Origin: CAJXZP01 sp049606935
GTDB taxonomy: Bacteria > Bacteroidota > Bacteroidia > Flavobacteriales_G > Salibacteraceae
NCBI GenBank assembly: GCA_049606935.1
Contig: JBMYWA010000007.1
Coordinates: forward strand, 1 to 51,977
Direction: 5' to 3'
DNA length: 51,977 nucleotides
The notes under the pieces are model-generated. The model searched no databases, was not told the DNA's origin, and was given only the letters and a program-made list of their open reading frames with translations. Made by a program: the position numbers and the translations under genes. Positions 16,387 to 25,657 of this stretch are shown piece after piece (position 1 is the first letter of the stretch; the number at the start of each line of letters is the position of its first letter).

Positions 16387-17808
16387 ATGGCATTAAATTA
16401 TTCCAATTATTTGGCTTACCGTGAAGCGCTAAAAAATGGCGAAACTACGGCTGTAAACGAGGTAAAAACCTTTTTAGCAGAAATTGAAAGCCAAAAACAC
16501 CTGAACGCTTTTTTAGAAACTTTTGACCAGAGTGCTTTGGCAATGGCTCAACAAGTAGATGAAAAAATAAAAAACGGTACCGCTGGTAAATTGGCAGGTA
16601 TGGTTATTGGGTTAAAAGATAATTTATGCTACAAAGACCATTCGGTTTCGGTATCATCTAAAATACTCAGCAATTTTAAATCGTTGTTTTCGGCTACTGC
16701 CGTTCAACGCTTACTGGATGAAGATGCGATTATTATTGGTAGATTAAATTGCGATGAATTTGCAATGGGGTCTTCAAATGAAAAATCGGCTTATGGCCCG
16801 GTATTAAATCCTATTGATAATACCAGAGTTCCTGGAGGTTCTTCAGGTGGTTCGGCTGTTGCGGTGGCAGCAAATTTATGTCATGCATCTTTGGGTACGG
16901 ATACTGGAGGTTCTGTACGTCAACCCGCTTCATTTACTGGAACGGTTGGTTTGAAACCAACGTATGGAAGAATTTCTAGGTGGGGATTAATTGCATATGG
17001 TTCTTCTTTAGATCAAATTGGTCCTTTTACAAAATCTGTTCAAGATTCTGCTCTTTTACTAGAAGTAATGGCCGGTGAAGATGAACATGATACCACTGCT
17101 TCGCATGAAAAAGTAGAGGAGTATACACAGGGTAGTGTTTCAGGCAAAAAGAAAATTGCGGTTTTAAGAGATGCGCTAGAAAGTGAAGGTTTAAGCCCAG
17201 CTGTTAAAGCTAGATTTACAGAGGTAATTGAAAAACTGAAAGCCCAAGGTCATCAAGTAGATGTGGTAGATTTTAATTTGTTAAATCAAATGGTACCTAC
17301 CTACTATGTAATTAGTAACGCGGAGGCATCATCTAATTTATCTAGGTTTGATGGTATTCATTATGGGTACCGAAGTCAGGAAGCAAAAGATATTGAATCT
17401 ACCTACGTGAAATCGCGTTCTGAAGGTTTTGGTAGTGAAGTGAAGCGAAGAATAATGATGGGTACTTTTGTTTTAAGTACAGGTTATTATGATGCTTATT
17501 TTGCAAAGGCCCAAAAAGTTAGAAGATTAATTCAAGATAAAACAAAGGCAATTTTTGAGAATTACGATTTGGTTTTAACGCCAACTACACCTCACGGAGC
17601 CTTCAAATTGGGACATAATTCGGATAATCCGGTGGCAATGTATTTAGAAGATATCTTTACCGTTCACGCCAATTTAGCAGGTAACCCTGCTATTTCATTG
17701 CCTATGGGAACTAATGAAAAAGGAATGCCTTTTGGAATTCAATTAATGGCTCCTTTCTTCAAAGAAAAGCAAATGTTTGCTTTTTCTGAAGAAATGATGA
17801 AGTTGTAA
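16387..17808 (+). CDS. gatA: Asp-tRNA(Asn)/Glu-tRNA(Gln) amidotransferase subunit A
   Basis: The amidase subunit releases ammonia from glutamine for transamidation of Glu-tRNA(Gln) and/or Asp-tRNA(Asn). In its 473 residues, the amidase-signature triad is complete: Lys in IGLKDN (about 76), the cis-Ser in PGGSSGGSAVAVAA, and the nucleophile Ser in DTGGSVRQPASF. GatB and GatC are not in the window. The start ATG 16387 gives the family N-terminus (short helix with YLAYREALKNGE). Confidence 0.95.
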   Translation: MALNYSNYLAYREALKNGETTAVNEVKTFLAEIESQKHLNAFLETFDQSALAMAQQVDEKIKNGTAGKLAGMVIGLKDNLCYKDHSVSVSSKILSNFKSLFSATAVQRLLDEDAIIIGRLNCDEFAMGSSNEKSAYGPVLNPIDNTRVPGGSSGGSAVAVAANLCHASLGTDTGGSVRQPASFTGTVGLKPTYGRISRWGLIAYGSSLDQIGPFTKSVQDSALLLEVMAGEDEHDTTASHEKVEEYTQGSVSGKKKIAVLRDALESEGLSPAVKARFTEVIEKLKAQGHQVDVVDFNLLNQMVPTYYVISNAEASSNLSRFDGIHYGYRSQEAKDIESTYVKSRSEGFGSEVKRRIMMGTFVLSTGYYDAYFAKAQKVRRLIQDKTKAIFENYDLVLTPTTPHGAFKLGHNSDNPVAMYLEDIFTVHANLAGNPAISLPMGTNEKGMPFGIQLMAPFFKEKQMFAFSEEMMKL

Positions 17809-17870
17809 AATCTTTCTCGACTTTTTGTATTAAGCTAAACAATATCATGTTTCAAGCATAGTCCCTAACT

Positions 17871-17878
17871 TACATTTG
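17871..17878 (+). promoter_or_regulatory. -7 promoter element of the acyl-CoA synthetase gene (TACATTTG)
   Basis: It matches TAnnTTTG, with its G 17 nt before ATG 17895. No clear -33 element is visible. Confidence 0.55.
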
Positions 17879-17894
17879 CCTTAAAATGTAAAGT

Positions 17895-19949
17895 ATGCTT
17901 CATTCATCGTTAATAAATCCTCAAAGTATAGCTGTAATTGGAGGCTCTAATAATCCGTCTAAACCAGGCGGTAAAATTGTTACCAACCTACTGGAAGGTT
18001 CTTTTTCGGGTGATTTGTTTATTGTTAATCCTAAAGAGAATGAAGTTCAAGGAATAACCTGTTTCAAAACGGTGAAAGAATTGCCTAATGTAGATTTAGC
18101 CATTTTGGCAATCCCTGCAAAATTCTGCGCCCAAACAGTAGAGGTATTAACCGAGCAAAAAAACGCGAGAGGCTTTATTATTATTTCAGCAGGTTTTGGA
18201 GAAGGGAGTGAAGAAGGGCAACAAATAGAAAACCAAATATCACAACAAATAAATAAAGTAGGAGGAAGCTTAATTGGTCCAAACTGTATTGGAGTAATTA
18301 ATGCCAATTATCAAGGTGTTTTTACACTACCTGTGCCCAAATTGTCGAGTAAAGGTGTGGACCTAATAAGTGGTTCTGGTGCAACAGCAGTTTTTATTAT
18401 GGAGGCAGGAATGCAAAATGGATTGCAATTCAATCAAGTTTTTTCTGTAGGAAATAGTGCGCAAACTGGAGTAGAAGACGTTTTGGAGCATTTAGATGAA
18501 TCTTATAAAGAAGGCGAGAGTTCAAAAATTAAGTTATTATACATTGAAAGCTTTGCCGACCCCCGAAAGTTTTTAAAACACGCCTCCTCTTTGATAAACA
18601 AAGGCTGTAAAATTGCGGCTATTAAAGCAGGATATTCTAATGCGGGTAGTCGAGCAGCTTCTTCGCACACGGGAGCGGTGGCCACAAGTGATTTTATTAC
18701 CCGTGCCCTATTTAGAAAAGCAGGTATTGTATATTGTAGTAGTCGTACCGAATTGATTACCGTGGCGGGTATTTTTGACAATAAAGAATTAATAGGTAAA
18801 AATATTGCGGTAATAACTCATGCAGGTGGCTCTGCCGTTATGCTTACTGATGCTTTGGAAAAAGGTGGATTATCTGTACCCCCTATTTCTGGGGCCGAGG
18901 CGGATGAGTTATTGACTAATTTGTACCCTGGCTCTTCTGTGGCAAATCCTATTGACTTTTTAGCTACGGGTACGGCCGATCAATTGGGAATAATTATTGA
19001 CTATTGCGAGCATAATTTTGATGAAATTGATGGTATGGCCGTAGTTTTTGGCAGTGCCGGGTTATTTGATGTGGAGAATGTTTACAAAGTATTGAATGTA
19101 AAAATGAAATTTTGTAAAAAACCCATTTATCCAGTGCTCCCATCTCTTGTGAATGCCGAAAAAGAAATTGAATACTTTTTATCTAAAGGCAGAATTAATT
19201 TCCCAGATGAGGTGGATTTAGGATCTGCCTTGGCCGAAGTTTATTGCACTCCTAAACCTACAAGTCTTTCCGTTTCCTTACCTGAAATTGATAATGCTTT
19301 GATTCGTAAAGTGATTGATTCAAGTAGTTCGGGCCTACTGGCGCCTGATGAAACAGGACAGATCTTGGCTGCCGCTGGTATTCCAACAGCTTATGAAACC
19401 GTAGTGTCTAGTAAGGATGAAGCACTGCAAATTGCAGCTGAAATAGGATTTCCATTAGTGATGAAAGTGGTTGGGCCTGTGCATAAAACAGATGTTGGAG
19501 GCGTGGTTCTAAATGTCACTTCCAATAATCAAGTGGAAAATGAATTTAGTCGCCTTATGAATATTGATGAGGTAACAGGAGTTTTAATGCAATCACAATT
19601 AAGTGGGTTGGAGATTTTTGTAGGTGCACGTAAAGAAGGTGATTTTGGACACATTATTATGTGCGGCCTGGGTGGTATTTATATTGAGGTTTTTAAAGAT
19701 GTTCGAGCCGGATTGTCACCCGTAGGAGTGGAGGAAGCCAGAACAATGATTAGTAGGTTAAAAATATTTCCAATATTGGAAGGGTATAGAGGCAAAGAAG
19801 GGGTTAATATTGAGATGTTTGCTCAAATAATATCTAAGGTTTCTGCATTGGTGGAGCTTGCTCCCGAAATAGAAGAAATGGATTTAAACCCTTTAATGGC
19901 CTCTGGTGATCAAATTTATACTGTAGATGCTCGAATAATTTTGAGCTAG
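17895..19949 (+). CDS. ADP-forming acetate/acyl-CoA synthetase (fused alpha-beta)
   Basis: The predicted enzyme interconverts acyl-CoA plus ADP and acid plus ATP. In 684 residues, a CoA-binding Rossmann domain (SIAVIGGSNNPSKPGGKIV) comes first. Succinyl-CoA-ligase-like domains follow, with a phospho-His motif SSHTGAVA near 258 and GSGATAVFIMEAG earlier. An ATP-grasp domain (about 470-684) has FPLVMKVVGPVHKTDVGGV. The substrate acid cannot be read from the sequence. It is monocistronic, and its last four bases overlap the end of the convergent hydrolase gene. Confidence 0.87.
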   Translation: MLHSSLINPQSIAVIGGSNNPSKPGGKIVTNLLEGSFSGDLFIVNPKENEVQGITCFKTVKELPNVDLAILAIPAKFCAQTVEVLTEQKNARGFIIISAGFGEGSEEGQQIENQISQQINKVGGSLIGPNCIGVINANYQGVFTLPVPKLSSKGVDLISGSGATAVFIMEAGMQNGLQFNQVFSVGNSAQTGVEDVLEHLDESYKEGESSKIKLLYIESFADPRKFLKHASSLINKGCKIAAIKAGYSNAGSRAASSHTGAVATSDFITRALFRKAGIVYCSSRTELITVAGIFDNKELIGKNIAVITHAGGSAVMLTDALEKGGLSVPPISGAEADELLTNLYPGSSVANPIDFLATGTADQLGIIIDYCEHNFDEIDGMAVVFGSAGLFDVENVYKVLNVKMKFCKKPIYPVLPSLVNAEKEIEYFLSKGRINFPDEVDLGSALAEVYCTPKPTSLSVSLPEIDNALIRKVIDSSSSGLLAPDETGQILAAAGIPTAYETVVSSKDEALQIAAEIGFPLVMKVVGPVHKTDVGGVVLNVTSNNQVENEFSRLMNIDEVTGVLMQSQLSGLEIFVGARKEGDFGHIIMCGLGGIYIEVFKDVRAGLSPVGVEEARTMISRLKIFPILEGYRGKEGVNIEMFAQIISKVSALVELAPEIEEMDLNPLMASGDQIYTVDARIILS

Positions 19950-20710
19950 TTCTCTGTTAAAAAATCATTAACTAATTCAAAAAATAAGGATGGGTTTTCG
20001 GCATGAAGCCAATGCCCAGCTTCTGGAATTGTAGCTAATTCTGCATGGCTAAATGTGTTCTTAATTTCCGTCCAATCAGAATCTTGAATGTAATTGGAGT
20101 TTCCTCCACGAATAAATAATGCGGGTTTGTTGTATGGATGGCCTAATAGGTCTTCTCCTACAAATTGAATGTTATTGGTTAAACTCTTCAAATTAAATCG
20201 CCAATCCAAGACCCCCTTTTCCTTCCAATACAGATTTTTTAGAAAAAATTGTTGGGTTGAATCTTCAGGGATGTATCTGGATAAATAGGACTTCACCTCT
20301 TGCCTTGATTTTACGGTATTAATTGGTACGCTGTTTAAGCCTTCAAGAATTTGATGATGATGGACCGGATATTTTTTTGGCCCAATATCAGCAATTATTA
20401 ATTTATTCATTAAAGTTGGAAACTTTTGGGCAAATTTCATGGCTAATTTTCCTCCCATAGAGTGGCCAATGATATTTATTTCGTCTAGAAACAAATCATC
20501 TGCTAGCTCTTCCAAATCCTCCATCATTAATTGGTAGGTGTGGTCTTCATCCCATGGAGAATGCCCATGATTTCTTAAATCCACCAAAATAACTTGGTAT
20601 GTATCGGCCCACTTTTTTCCTAAAGTTTGCCAATTGTCTAACATGCCAAACAATCCATGAAGGATAATAAGCGGCTCACCTTCTCCAAATATTTTATAAT
20701 GAAGCTTCAT
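19946..20710 (-). CDS. Alpha/beta-fold hydrolase (YbfF-like esterase)
   Basis: This is a predicted cytoplasmic carboxyl-ester or thioester hydrolase. In 254 residues, HGLFGMLDNW gives the oxyanion region and the nucleophile elbow is GHSMGGKLA (Ser about residue 98). An acidic residue near ILEGLN/FIRGGNS remains uncertain, and the catalytic His is in PEAGHWLHAENP near 233. There is no signal peptide. It lies 6 bp after pdxJ and is probably co-transcribed with it. The natural substrate is unknown. Confidence 0.85.
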   Translation of the reverse strand: MKLHYKIFGEGEPLIILHGLFGMLDNWQTLGKKWADTYQVILVDLRNHGHSPWDEDHTYQLMMEDLEELADDLFLDEINIIGHSMGGKLAMKFAQKFPTLMNKLIIADIGPKKYPVHHHQILEGLNSVPINTVKSRQEVKSYLSRYIPEDSTQQFFLKNLYWKEKGVLDWRFNLKSLTNNIQFVGEDLLGHPYNKPALFIRGGNSNYIQDSDWTEIKNTFSHAELATIPEAGHWLHAENPSLFFELVNDFLTEN

Positions 20711-20716
20711 GATCTA

Positions 20717-21439
20717 TTATTCTTGAGGTCTTAATTCTCTTAGGTATAAAGCAATTGTATTTTCCAAACCATAATATAGTGCATCTGATATCAGCGCATG
20801 TCCTATAGAAACTTCTAATAAATTGGGAATGTTTTCTGCAAAGTATCTAAGGTTATCTAGGTTCAGATCATGACCAGCATTTAGTCCGAGGCCTACTTTT
20901 TTTGCAGTCTTGGCAGCAACAATAAATGGGGCAATAGCCGCTTCTTTGTCAGTGGGATATCCATCCGCATAAGACTCTGTATATAGCTCAACTCGGTCTG
21001 TGCCCGTTAGTTTTGCATGTTCAATCATTTCAGAAACAGGATCAATAAAAATGGAAGTTCTAATACCTGCATTTTTAAAAGTAGAGATGATTCCAGTCAA
21101 AAGCTCTTGATTTTTTATGGTGTCCCAGCCTGCGTTTGATGTTAAAACATCCGGCCCGTCAGGAACTAAGGTTACTTGGGCTGGTTTATGCCTTAAAACC
21201 ATGGAAATGAAATCTTCGCTTGGGTAACCCTCAATATTAAATTCTGTGGTAACAGAATTAGACAGGTCGTCAACATCACTAAATCTAATGTGTCTTTCAT
21301 CCGGTCTTGGATGAACAGTGATGCCTTCGGCTCCAAATTTTTCGCAATCTAAAGCAATGGTTAGTACATTTGGAGTATTGCCACCCCTGGCATTTCTAAT
21401 GGTGGCAACTTTATTAATATTGACACTTAATTGAGTCAT
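20717..21439 (-). CDS. pdxJ: Pyridoxine 5'-phosphate synthase
   Basis: The protein condenses deoxyxylulose 5-phosphate with 3-amino-2-oxopropyl phosphate in the DXP-dependent vitamin B6 pathway. Its 240 residues match the family. LSVNINKVATIRNARGG comes first, then ITVHPRPDERHI (catalytic Glu/His, phosphate binding). VELYTESYADGYPT and GLNAGHDLNLDNL later form the rest of the TIM-barrel active site. The gene diverges from the CBS-domain gene across 72 bp that carries candidate promoters on both strands. Confidence 0.96.
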   Translation of the reverse strand: MTQLSVNINKVATIRNARGGNTPNVLTIALDCEKFGAEGITVHPRPDERHIRFSDVDDLSNSVTTEFNIEGYPSEDFISMVLRHKPAQVTLVPDGPDVLTSNAGWDTIKNQELLTGIISTFKNAGIRTSIFIDPVSEMIEHAKLTGTDRVELYTESYADGYPTDKEAAIAPFIVAAKTAKKVGLGLNAGHDLNLDNLRYFAENIPNLLEVSIGHALISDALYYGLENTIALYLRELRPQE

Positions 21440-21446
21440 AATTTTC

Positions 21447-21454
21447 TATTTTTG
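21447..21454 (+). promoter_or_regulatory. Possible -7 element of the CBS-protein operon (TATTTTTG)
   Basis: It matches TAnnTTTG on the plus strand, 58 nt before ATG 21512. It partly faces the pdxJ promoter in the divergent gap. There is no good -33, so it could be a chance match. Confidence 0.3.
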
Positions 21455-21464
21455 AACCGTAGTG

Positions 21465-21472
21465 CAAATGTA
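21465..21472 (-). promoter_or_regulatory. -7 promoter element of pdxJ (TACATTTG)
   Basis: On the minus strand it matches TAnnTTTG, with its G 26 nt before the pdxJ ATG. Confidence 0.5.
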
Positions 21473-21511
21473 AATTTTTGTACCGTTAAACAATCTAATT
21501 ATCCATAAACC

Positions 21512-22174
21512 ATGACTGCAGGGCAGGTAGCAGAATCAGAACTTCCATATCTTGAATTGAATGATTCAATAGATAAGGCCATGGGTTTTATGGACGAGTT
21601 TAAATTGACACACTTTCCAGTAATTGATGGTAGTCAATTTGTTGGTTTAATTTATGAAGAGGATATTTATGAAATTGACGATTGGAGTCAATCCATCTCC
21701 AATTCAAAAATTAGATTACCCAATGTGTGTATAGATGCCACAAAGCATTTTTTGAGTTGTGTCAATAAAATGCAAGTGTCAAAAATTAGCTGTCTTCCAG
21801 TAGTAGATGCCAAAAGCACATTTTTAGGCGTGGTTAGTCGAAGCAGGATTGTAGATGTTTTTGGTAAAGCTGCTATTGTGGAGGATGCCGGAGGGGTTAT
21901 TGAAGTAGAAATGGCCATTACCGATTATTATTTAACGGAAATAACCCGTATTGTAGAAAATACTGGAGTTAAAATTTTAGGAACTTATATACGTACCAGT
22001 AAAGACAACAATAAACTTGTTCTTACCATTAAACTAAATAAGCAAGAGGTGGAAAGCGTAATTAGCTCTTTAGATCGTTTTGGTTACCAGGTGGTTGCAA
22101 GTTATCAGGCTAAGTCTGAAAATGACGATATGCAAAACCGGTATGATAACCTTATGAATTATCTTAATATTTAA
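21512..22174 (+). CDS. CBS-domain pair protein
   Basis: This is a predicted small regulatory protein that binds an adenosyl ligand. In 220 residues, the first CBS motif (about 12-60, THFPVIDGSQFVGLIYEEDI) and the second (about 75-120, KISCLPVVDAKSTFLGVVSRSRI) form a Bateman module. A C-terminal ACT-like region follows (LTEITRIVENTGVKILGTYI to RFGYQVVASY). The fold resembles AcuB-type proteins. It is 8 bp before an Omp85 gene and in the same run as nadK, so it may be part of an energy- or NAD-responsive set, which is inference only. Confidence 0.82.
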   Translation: MTAGQVAESELPYLELNDSIDKAMGFMDEFKLTHFPVIDGSQFVGLIYEEDIYEIDDWSQSISNSKIRLPNVCIDATKHFLSCVNKMQVSKISCLPVVDAKSTFLGVVSRSRIVDVFGKAAIVEDAGGVIEVEMAITDYYLTEITRIVENTGVKILGTYIRTSKDNNKLVLTIKLNKQEVESVISSLDRFGYQVVASYQAKSENDDMQNRYDNLMNYLNI

Positions 22175-22182
22175 GTTTTACC

Positions 22183-23577
22183 ATGAGGTTCTTATGGTGT
22201 ACCATTCTTTTATTCCTAGGGCAACAAGCTTTTGCTCAAATTGAAAACCTTAATGACTTAGTAGTAGTAGGTGAAACGTTTTTTATTGGTAATGAAAAAA
22301 CCAAAAAATTTGTTCTAGAAAGAGAATTAGCCTACCAAGTTGGAGATACCCTTTCAAAGGATGACTTCCACAATAAAGTGGTGAGGTCGAGAGAGAATAT
22401 TTTTAATACAAGCCTTTTTAACAAAACCACGTTTGAAGTGTCATTTGATTCTAATGGACTGGCAAATGTTACCTTTATTTTAGAAGAGAGATGGTACGTT
22501 TGGCCTTATCCAATTTTGGAAAATGGAGATCGAAATTTTAATACTTGGTGGGAAACAAAAGACTTTAACCGGCTTTCTTACGGAATTTTTTTAAACTGGT
22601 ATAACTTTAGAGGACGTAACGAAACCTTTCAAGTAATGACCAAAATCGGGTTCGAAAACCAGTTTTCAATAGGATATGATATTCCTAACTTAAATAAAAA
22701 GAAAACATTGGGCTTATATGTATCTGGTGGGGTAGCAGGGTATAGGGAAGTTAACTATACATCAGATCTGAATAAACGAGAGTTTTACAAAAGTGAAGAT
22801 GGTCCTGGGAGACAAGTGAATTTTGCCAAAGTACAAATTACATATCGGAAAGGATTAAATTTTAGACATCGAGTAGGGCTCATGTATACGTATCTAAAGG
22901 TTGATTCTGCTATTACTCATTTAGCAAATGATTATTTAAAGAACAATCAAACCAAATCTGAATATTTCACACTGAGTTATTACGGAAAGTTTGATACCCG
23001 CGATTATATGGATTACCCATTAAAAGGATACAAAATTGAAACCTATATAAATCAATATGGACTTGGCATTTTAGATAATGAACAACTAAATGTATTAACC
23101 ACTACATTGGGAGTTTATTGGCATTTGCCACTTGGGGGTAGGTGGAATTTTGCGAATTCCGTTGTCGGAAAAACTACTTTTTTTGATTCTACTCCATATT
23201 CTATTCAACAAGGATTAGGATATACCAACTATGTTAGGGGGTATGAATTGTACGTAATGGATGCAGAAAAATATATGGTAACCAAAGCCAACTTGAAATT
23301 TAACATTTTAAAGAAAAAACAAATGCATCTGACCTGGCTGCCAATGGAAAAGTTTAACAAACCATACTTTGCAATGTATATTAATGCTTTTGTAGATGTT
23401 GGTTTTGCAGAGGATAAGCTATATGGAGAAAGAAATTTGCTCTCCAATAAATGGGCGTATGGATATGGATTAGGGTTAGATATTACCGCTTTTTATGATT
23501 TCGTTATGCGAATTGAGTATGCGTTTAACCGAGAAAATCAAAGCGGGGTTTATTTACACTTTAAGAAATCCATCTAG
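22183..23577 (+). CDS. Short Omp85/BamA-family protein with one POTRA-like domain
   Basis: This is a predicted outer-membrane protein of the BamA/TamA superfamily. In 464 residues, the signal peptide (WCTILLFLGQQAFAQ) is followed by about 75 residues that look like one POTRA domain (VVVGETFFIGNEKTKKFVLE, then FNTSLFNKTTFEV). A barrel runs to the C-terminus and carries the loop-6 signature VRGYE near 355. Full BamA (at 28318) has five POTRA domains, so this is a separate, shorter family member. Its partner or substrate is unknown. It is flanked by a CBS protein and nadK. Confidence 0.82.
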   Translation: MRFLWCTILLFLGQQAFAQIENLNDLVVVGETFFIGNEKTKKFVLERELAYQVGDTLSKDDFHNKVVRSRENIFNTSLFNKTTFEVSFDSNGLANVTFILEERWYVWPYPILENGDRNFNTWWETKDFNRLSYGIFLNWYNFRGRNETFQVMTKIGFENQFSIGYDIPNLNKKKTLGLYVSGGVAGYREVNYTSDLNKREFYKSEDGPGRQVNFAKVQITYRKGLNFRHRVGLMYTYLKVDSAITHLANDYLKNNQTKSEYFTLSYYGKFDTRDYMDYPLKGYKIETYINQYGLGILDNEQLNVLTTTLGVYWHLPLGGRWNFANSVVGKTTFFDSTPYSIQQGLGYTNYVRGYELYVMDAEKYMVTKANLKFNILKKKQMHLTWLPMEKFNKPYFAMYINAFVDVGFAEDKLYGERNLLSNKWAYGYGLGLDITAFYDFVMRIEYAFNRENQSGVYLHFKKSI

Positions 23578-23592
23578 GTGGATTACAATAAT

Positions 23593-23600
23593 TACCTTTG
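23593..23600 (+). promoter_or_regulatory. -7 promoter element of nadK (TACCTTTG), leaderless spacing
   Basis: It matches TAnnTTTG. Its G is only 7 nt before ATG 23607, so the transcript would begin almost at the start codon. It overlaps the upstream in-frame TTG 23598, arguing against that start. Confidence 0.5.
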
Positions 23601-23606
23601 GATAGT

Positions 23607-24491
23607 ATGAAAACGGTCGCCATATTCGGGAAGGAATTAAATTATAAGTTTAAAAAGGATATAGAATTTCTGTTTTCTTATTTAGAGGAATTAGGTATTG
23701 AAATTCAAGTTCATAAAAAGTATTTACTAAAACTTGAAACAGAATTTGATTTGCAATTGCCAAAAGCTATCCCGTTTACATCCGCAAAAAATAGAAATAA
23801 AAAACCAGATCTATTGATTAGTATTGGTGGAGATGGAACTTTTTTAGACTCTACCTTAATGTTAAAAGGTTTGGATATTCCTATTATGGGAATCAATACA
23901 GGTCGATTAGGTTTTTTGGCCAGGGTTAGTTCAGATGATATAAAAACCTCAATTGATAGTTGGTTAAAAGACGATTTTAAAATTGAAGAACGTTCGTTGT
24001 TAGAGGTTTGTACAGAAAACGATCTCTTTGGAAGAAAAAACTTTGCCTTAAATGAGGTGACTATTCATAAGAACGATAACGCCTCTATGATTGTTATCCA
24101 TACCTATGTGAATGGTGAGTTTTTAAATTCTTATTGGGCGGATGGATTAATCATTTCTACTCCCACTGGCTCTACGGCTTACTCATTGAGTGTAGGAGGA
24201 CCTATTGTAGCTCCAGGAAGTAATAATTTTATTATTTCTCCAGTTGCCCCGCATAATTTAAATGTTAGGCCCGTAGTCATTAGCGACTCCTCTGAAATCA
24301 CCTTAAAAATTGAAGGAAGAACAGATAAGTCATTGGTTAGTTTAGATTCTAGGGTTCAAAGAATAAACACCTCTATTGAAATAAAGGTTCGAAAATCTGA
24401 TTATTTAGTGAAGATAATACAGTTTCCAACTCAAACCTTTTTCCGTACTCTTCGTCACAAATTGAATTGGGGACTTGACAAGAGAAACTAA
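23607..24491 (+). CDS. nadK: NAD kinase
   Basis: The protein phosphorylates NAD to NADP. From ATG 23607 it has 294 residues. The catalytic GGDGTFLDS is near residues 73-81, the NE motif in LNEVTIHKND, and the phosphate-binding GSTAYSLSVGGPIV near 190. A TTG at 23598 would add three residues but overlaps the promoter element. It lies 29 bp after the Omp85 gene, yet has its own candidate promoter with almost no leader. Confidence 0.95.
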   Translation: MKTVAIFGKELNYKFKKDIEFLFSYLEELGIEIQVHKKYLLKLETEFDLQLPKAIPFTSAKNRNKKPDLLISIGGDGTFLDSTLMLKGLDIPIMGINTGRLGFLARVSSDDIKTSIDSWLKDDFKIEERSLLEVCTENDLFGRKNFALNEVTIHKNDNASMIVIHTYVNGEFLNSYWADGLIISTPTGSTAYSLSVGGPIVAPGSNNFIISPVAPHNLNVRPVVISDSSEITLKIEGRTDKSLVSLDSRVQRINTSIEIKVRKSDYLVKIIQFPTQTFFRTLRHKLNWGLDKRN

Positions 24492-24496
24492 AATGT

Positions 24497-24504
24497 TACA
24501 TTTG
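24497..24504 (+). promoter_or_regulatory. -7 element upstream of the first DUF6089 gene (TACATTTG)
   Basis: It matches TAnnTTTG right after the nadK stop. It would give a leader of about 165 nt before ATG 24677. The 185-bp gap 24492-24676 holds no other clear feature apart from this element. Confidence 0.45.
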
Positions 24505-24676
24505 CAAGGATTAAATGAATTTATAGTTAAAATAAATGAATTTTTTCGCACACAAATATTATAAAATGATATAATCCCATTCCACCTATTTTTTAGGGAA
24601 TTATTCATAAAAAACAGTGATCTTGAGAGGGTTGTTGTTAGGATAATTTGAATGGATTTTGATCAATTTGGGGACA

Positions 24677-25579
24677 ATGAGAAATTTTTTCAAATTCGTA
24701 GTTGCATTTCTTGTGGTAGTTAGCTTTTCAATTGAATTTGCTAGTGCCCAAAGATGGAATCGTTACCGAAAGGAATTTGCGCTAAATATTGGCGCAGCCA
24801 ATATGCTAAGTGATCTTGGAGGCGGTTCTGGTGTTGGTTCAAGGTATGGTGATTTTCAAATTGAAAATTCCAGTATTGCAGTGGGGGTTTCATGGAAATA
24901 TCGAATCCATAACAACATGGCTTTAAAAGCTAACCTGATGTACGGCCAATTAATTGGGGATGATAAAACCACAGAAAATTTAGGAAGAAGAAGAAGAAAT
25001 TTGGATACCAAAACAGACCTTATTGAACTTTCTGGTCAATATGAATTCTATTTGCTTAGGGAAAAAATTGGTCATAGATACAAAGTCGAAGGTGTTAAGG
25101 GGTATGGATCTAGTCATTTTTCATTATACCTTTTTGCTGGTATAGGTGGTGCTTGGTATAACCCAAAAGGTTCAAATCTTGATGGTGAATACGTAAAGCT
25201 AGCAGATTTAAATACAGAAGGCCAAGGATTGGAAGGTGGCCCAAAAGACTATAACCAATTAACCTTTGTATTCCCCTTAGGTGCAGGAATTAAGTATAAT
25301 ATTACGCATTTAATTGGAGTTCAGTTTGAATACGGAATGAGATTTACTACCACTGATTATTTGGATGATGTAAGCACCACATATTATGATGGTGATGCAT
25401 TGGAATCTGCATTTGGTAAGGAATCAAAAGAAATGGCCGATAAACGTTATTCAAGCACAGGTAGACATAATGCTGGCGGGATTCGAGGTAATAATGATTT
25501 AACGGATGCTTACATGTTTGGTACATTAAGTCTGACTTATCGTTGGAGATCTAGAGCCAAATCAAGAGTTAGGTTATAG
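24677..25579 (+). CDS. DUF6089-family outer-membrane beta-barrel protein, copy 1
   Basis: The function is unknown. From ATG 24677 (the frame also opens earlier at 24659) it has 300 residues. The signal peptide ends in ASAQ, then RWNRYRKEFALNIGAANMLS begins the barrel. Strand-like segments alternate to the end, which finishes in arginine-rich SRVRL. It is very like the next gene over the whole length (shared GAAN, MSDLGGG-type start, YLFAGIG, NTEGQGL, FTTxDYLDD, KEMADKRY, LSLTYR), so the pair is a tandem duplication. The DUF6089 label rests on my memory of this family next to uppS and bamA in flavobacteria. Confidence 0.75.
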   Translation: MRNFFKFVVAFLVVVSFSIEFASAQRWNRYRKEFALNIGAANMLSDLGGGSGVGSRYGDFQIENSSIAVGVSWKYRIHNNMALKANLMYGQLIGDDKTTENLGRRRRNLDTKTDLIELSGQYEFYLLREKIGHRYKVEGVKGYGSSHFSLYLFAGIGGAWYNPKGSNLDGEYVKLADLNTEGQGLEGGPKDYNQLTFVFPLGAGIKYNITHLIGVQFEYGMRFTTTDYLDDVSTTYYDGDALESAFGKESKEMADKRYSSTGRHNAGGIRGNNDLTDAYMFGTLSLTYRWRSRAKSRVRL

Positions 25580-25657
25580 AACTTCATAATTTCAACCCTT
25601 TCCTATCCAAAAATCAAAATAATCATTCGAGAAAATTGCGTGTTATGGTTTTTCATG